In this document: positions 62,001 through 64,000 of the stretch, piece after piece
Position numbering within the stretch: position 1 is the first letter of the stretch
Layout: each line of letters opens with the position of its first letter
NCBI GenBank assembly: GCA_019636385.1
Contig: JAHBXT010000001.1
Location: 806,001 to 870,000 of the forward strand
DNA: 64,000 nucleotides
Source: Pirellulaceae bacterium
Lineage (GTDB): Bacteria; Planctomycetota; Planctomycetia; Pirellulales; Pirellulaceae
Reading direction: 5' to 3'
The notes under the pieces: model-generated
The model's database searches: none
The model's input: the letters and a program-made list of their open reading frames with translations, nothing else
Told to the model about the DNA's origin: nothing
Program-made: the position numbers and the translations under genes

Positions 62001-63693
62001 GGCGATCCCCCTTGGTGACGCGCAACACTTCGTCGATCGTTGTGTCACCTAAAATGGCCTTGTCCCACGCATCCATACGCAAGGTACGCATTCCCGATTT
62101 GAGTGCGCACTGCTTGATTTCCCAAGTGCTGACGCGCTCGTGCGCCAACTCGCGAATTTCTTCGTTGGTAATCAACAATTCGTAAATTCCCATCCGACCA
62201 ACATAGCCCACGTTGCGACAGGCGCGACAACCCACGCTACGATACAACGGCTTGCCATCCAGCAATTCCCACGGAAAATCGTTAGGCAAATCAACATGCT
62301 GCGGCGTGTAGGCTTGTTTGCAGTTGTTACACAAGCGTCGCAACAGACGCTGCGCCATGATGGCTTCCACCGTACTCGAAACCAGAAAGGGCTCGATGCC
62401 CATATCGACAATACGCGTGAACGCGCCAGCGGCATCGTTGGTGTGCAGAGTGCTAAACACCAAGTGCCCCGTCAGTGAAGCTTGTATCGCATTCTCGGCA
62501 GTTTCCTGATCGCGAATTTCTCCGATCAACACCACATCGGGATCATGACGCAAAATGCTGCGCAGTGAGGCGGCGAAAGTCAAACCAATCTTAGCGTGCA
62601 CCTGAATCTGATTGATGCCGTCCAGTTGATACTCGACCGGATCTTCAGTGGTGATGATCTTGGTTTCGGGGCTGCGAATTTCGAGCAAGGAACTGTACAG
62701 CGTGGTTGTCTTTCCAGAACCCGTGGGACCAGTCACCAAAATAATGCCGTGTGGCAATCGAATCAGTTGGCGGTACAAGCTATAGGAATGTGCATCCATG
62801 CCCAACCCTTGCAGGTCGAACTTCATCGCCCCCTTGTCCAGAATACGCAGCACCAGGCTTTCGCCATGAATCATAGGAATGACGGACACGCGTATGTCAA
62901 TTTCGCGCCCGTGAACCTTCAACTTAATACGGCCGTCCTGTGGCAAGCGTTTTTCGGCGATGTTCAACCGCGACATGATCTTCAAGCGGCTGATGATGGC
63001 CGATTGAAAGCGACTGATCTCTGGCGGAACTGGTTGATCATGCAGGATGCCGTCAATGCGATAGCGAATAACCAAACCGGCAGATTGCGACTCGATGTGC
63101 ACGTCGCTGGAGCGCGAGTCGATGGCTTCGATCAAGATTTCGTTGACTAAGCGAACGACCGAGGCCTCCTGGGCCATCTCGCTTAATTCACTACCATCAG
63201 TTTCAATGCTATCCAGCAGTTCGATATCGCCTTGCTCTTCGCGCGCGGCCATCAAGCCTTCAACGGTCTCCGAACCGACGCCCAGATGCTTCTTGGTCAG
63301 CTTGGCGATCTCCGCCTTCTCGGCCACCACCGGGATGATCGTCAGTCCCGTCGCGGCGCTAGCTTCGTCCAAAGCATAGACGTCCAGCGGATTGGCGGTT
63401 GCCAAAGTCAGCGACCCGTTATGGCGCTCCAGAGGAAACAGAGCATGACGATAGATTAGCTTTTGAGGAAAGCTTTTAATCAGCTCTAAATCGACTTCCA
63501 CGTTGCGGAGATCGACGAACTGCATGCCCAGTGCGCCGCCAAGCGCGCGCAGCGCCGCCTCTTCGGCGACCCAGCCTTGCTCGACCGCCGCTTCCAACAA
63601 CACGATGCCGCTGCGCTGTTCGGCGCGCAGCCGATCAACCTGTTCGGCTTGCAGCAAGCCCTGTTGTACTAAAATGTCACCCGTTTCCAGCAT
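61993..63693 (-). CDS. gspE: Type II secretion ATPase GspE
   Basis: 566 residues from ATG 63693, full length. N-terminal MshEN-like domain (LVQQGLLQAEQVDRLRAEQ ... MQFVDLRNVEVDLELIKSFP). Walker A GPTGSGKT at about 322-329, Walker B LIGEIRD near 387-393, Asp-box YRIDGILHD, His-box STLHTNDAAG near 408. C-terminal zinc motif CNNC near 455 and CRAC near 488. All the parts of an active PulE/GspE hexameric ATPase that powers pseudopilus assembly. First complete gene of the operon here. Confidence 0.95.
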   Translation of the reverse strand: MLETGDILVQQGLLQAEQVDRLRAEQRSGIVLLEAAVEQGWVAEEAALRALGGALGMQFVDLRNVEVDLELIKSFPQKLIYRHALFPLERHNGSLTLATANPLDVYALDEASAATGLTIIPVVAEKAEIAKLTKKHLGVGSETVEGLMAAREEQGDIELLDSIETDGSELSEMAQEASVVRLVNEILIEAIDSRSSDVHIESQSAGLVIRYRIDGILHDQPVPPEISRFQSAIISRLKIMSRLNIAEKRLPQDGRIKLKVHGREIDIRVSVIPMIHGESLVLRILDKGAMKFDLQGLGMDAHSYSLYRQLIRLPHGIILVTGPTGSGKTTTLYSSLLEIRSPETKIITTEDPVEYQLDGINQIQVHAKIGLTFAASLRSILRHDPDVVLIGEIRDQETAENAIQASLTGHLVFSTLHTNDAAGAFTRIVDMGIEPFLVSSTVEAIMAQRLLRRLCNNCKQAYTPQHVDLPNDFPWELLDGKPLYRSVGCRACRNVGYVGRMGIYELLITNEEIRELAHERVSTWEIKQCALKSGMRTLRMDAWDKAILGDTTIDEVLRVTKGDRLA

Positions 63694-63737
63694 TGTTCGC
63701 CTGTCGCCTCTCAGCGCCTGGTAGTTTGACTAGCCAA

Positions 63738-64000
63738 TTAATTCCCGCCGCGCCGATTTCCACCCGTTCCACTGGAGGTGCCACGGTTGGTACCACGATT
63801 GGTACCACCGCCGCCCGCTCCAGTACGACCACTACCCAGGTTGCCTCCGCCGCCGCCACCTCGCAACATCTGCATAAAGAATTCGGCCCGTCGCCGCGCC
63901 GCGTCGGGATCAAATTGCCCTGCTGAACCGCTAGTCGAACCGGATGGCCGCGATGCCGATGAGGAAGAACCCGACGGACCGCCGGAAACCGTCGTCTGAG
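63738..64000 (-). CDS. Gene fragment, C-terminal 87 codons, Gly/Asn/Ser-rich end
   Basis: Open reading to the window edge on the minus strand, stop at 63738. The visible part reads a Ser/Gly-rich linker, then FDPDAARRRAEFFMQMLRGGGG, and a tail of Gly, Asn, Thr and Arg with repeated GTNRGT. The stop lies 45 nt upstream of the gspE start, so it is probably the gene before gspE in the same operon; in many T2SS operons that is gspD (secretin), but the fragment shows no secretin sequence. Low complexity, so identity cannot be settled. Confidence 0.5.
   Translation of the reverse strand, partial: QTTVSGGPSGSSSSASRPSGSTSGSAGQFDPDAARRRAEFFMQMLRGGGGGGNLGSGRTGAGGGGTNRGTNRGTSSGTGGNRRGGN

Noticed and set aside
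1-64000. CRISPR arrays, rRNA genes, insertion sequences or a retron/toxin-antitoxin module
   Set aside because: No spacer-repeat series, no rRNA-like sequence, no transposase, no reverse transcriptase and no recognisable toxin-antitoxin pair was seen on either strand.

Overview
The window looks like chromosome of a planctomycete (Pirellulaceae-like). The evidence is the pairing of a very large DUF1549/DUF1553 (PSCyt1/PSD1) protein with a Tat-exported DUF1501 protein, CxxCH proteins fused to beta-propellers, DUF1573 and DUF4416 proteins, a squalene-cyclase-repeat protein with a twin-arginine leader, and many lipoproteins. No rRNA, CRISPR array, transposase or complete tRNA was seen.

Positions 1 to about 8.66 kb are an accessory element that continues off the left edge. 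It holds a tightly packed plus-strand block: an excisionase-like HTH protein, a TOPRIM/Spo11-type protein of the Topo mini-A kind without a B subunit, a tiny ORF, a phage-type replication initiator with iteron-like repeats inside its gene, a DnaB-type helicase, two small zinc-finger proteins, a stand-alone HExxH (M41-like) protein, a coiled-coil protein and an HTH protein. Neighbouring genes usually overlap by 4 to 23 nt. There is one minus-strand gene of unknown function. Several perfect palindromes with a 1-nt centre lie between or in the genes. The right border is the 5' half of a tRNA-Ser(UGA) gene on the minus strand, broken at the anticodon arm, which I read as an attachment site. No integrase, capsid or terminase large subunit is visible, so the element may be a satellite or integrative plasmid, or its other half lies to the left.

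From 8.9 to 18.5 kb a minus-strand cluster encodes a trans-sulfuration enzyme, an acetoacetate-decarboxylase-like protein, an N-acyl-D-amino-acid-deacylase-type amidohydrolase, a small polytopic membrane protein, a sphingosine-1-phosphate-lyase-like PLP enzyme, a GPH/MelB-type symporter, an omega-transaminase and a hemolysin III/PAQR protein. Uptake, deacylation, PLP-dependent C-C cleavage and transamination suggest breakdown of an N-acylated amino compound, possibly sphingoid-like. From 18.5 to 47.6 kb lie mostly monocistronic genes: exported planctomycete proteins, a Tat-type intradiol dioxygenase, an epimerase/3beta-HSD protein, a Delta9-type desaturase, a LarA-like protein without catalytic residues, an L-2-hydroxyglutarate oxidase, a GAF/PP2C phosphatase, HEAT proteins, an EEP-family lipoprotein, an NfeD protein, a di-haem peroxidase-like protein, a GlpQ-type phosphodiesterase, a hotdog thioesterase, a TIM-barrel epimerase and a MazG-like protein.

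From 47.7 to 52.8 kb are a multihaem cytochrome lipoprotein, DUF1573, DUF4416 and prolyl-tRNA synthetase, all on the minus strand. From 53.0 to 64.0 kb a minus-strand type II secretion operon runs E-F-G-H-I-J-K, then a PilM-PilN fusion in the GspL position, then a PilO protein with an inserted Ig/cadherin-like domain and a PilP/GspC-like C-terminus. The window ends inside a gene with a Gly/Asn-rich tail upstream of gspE.
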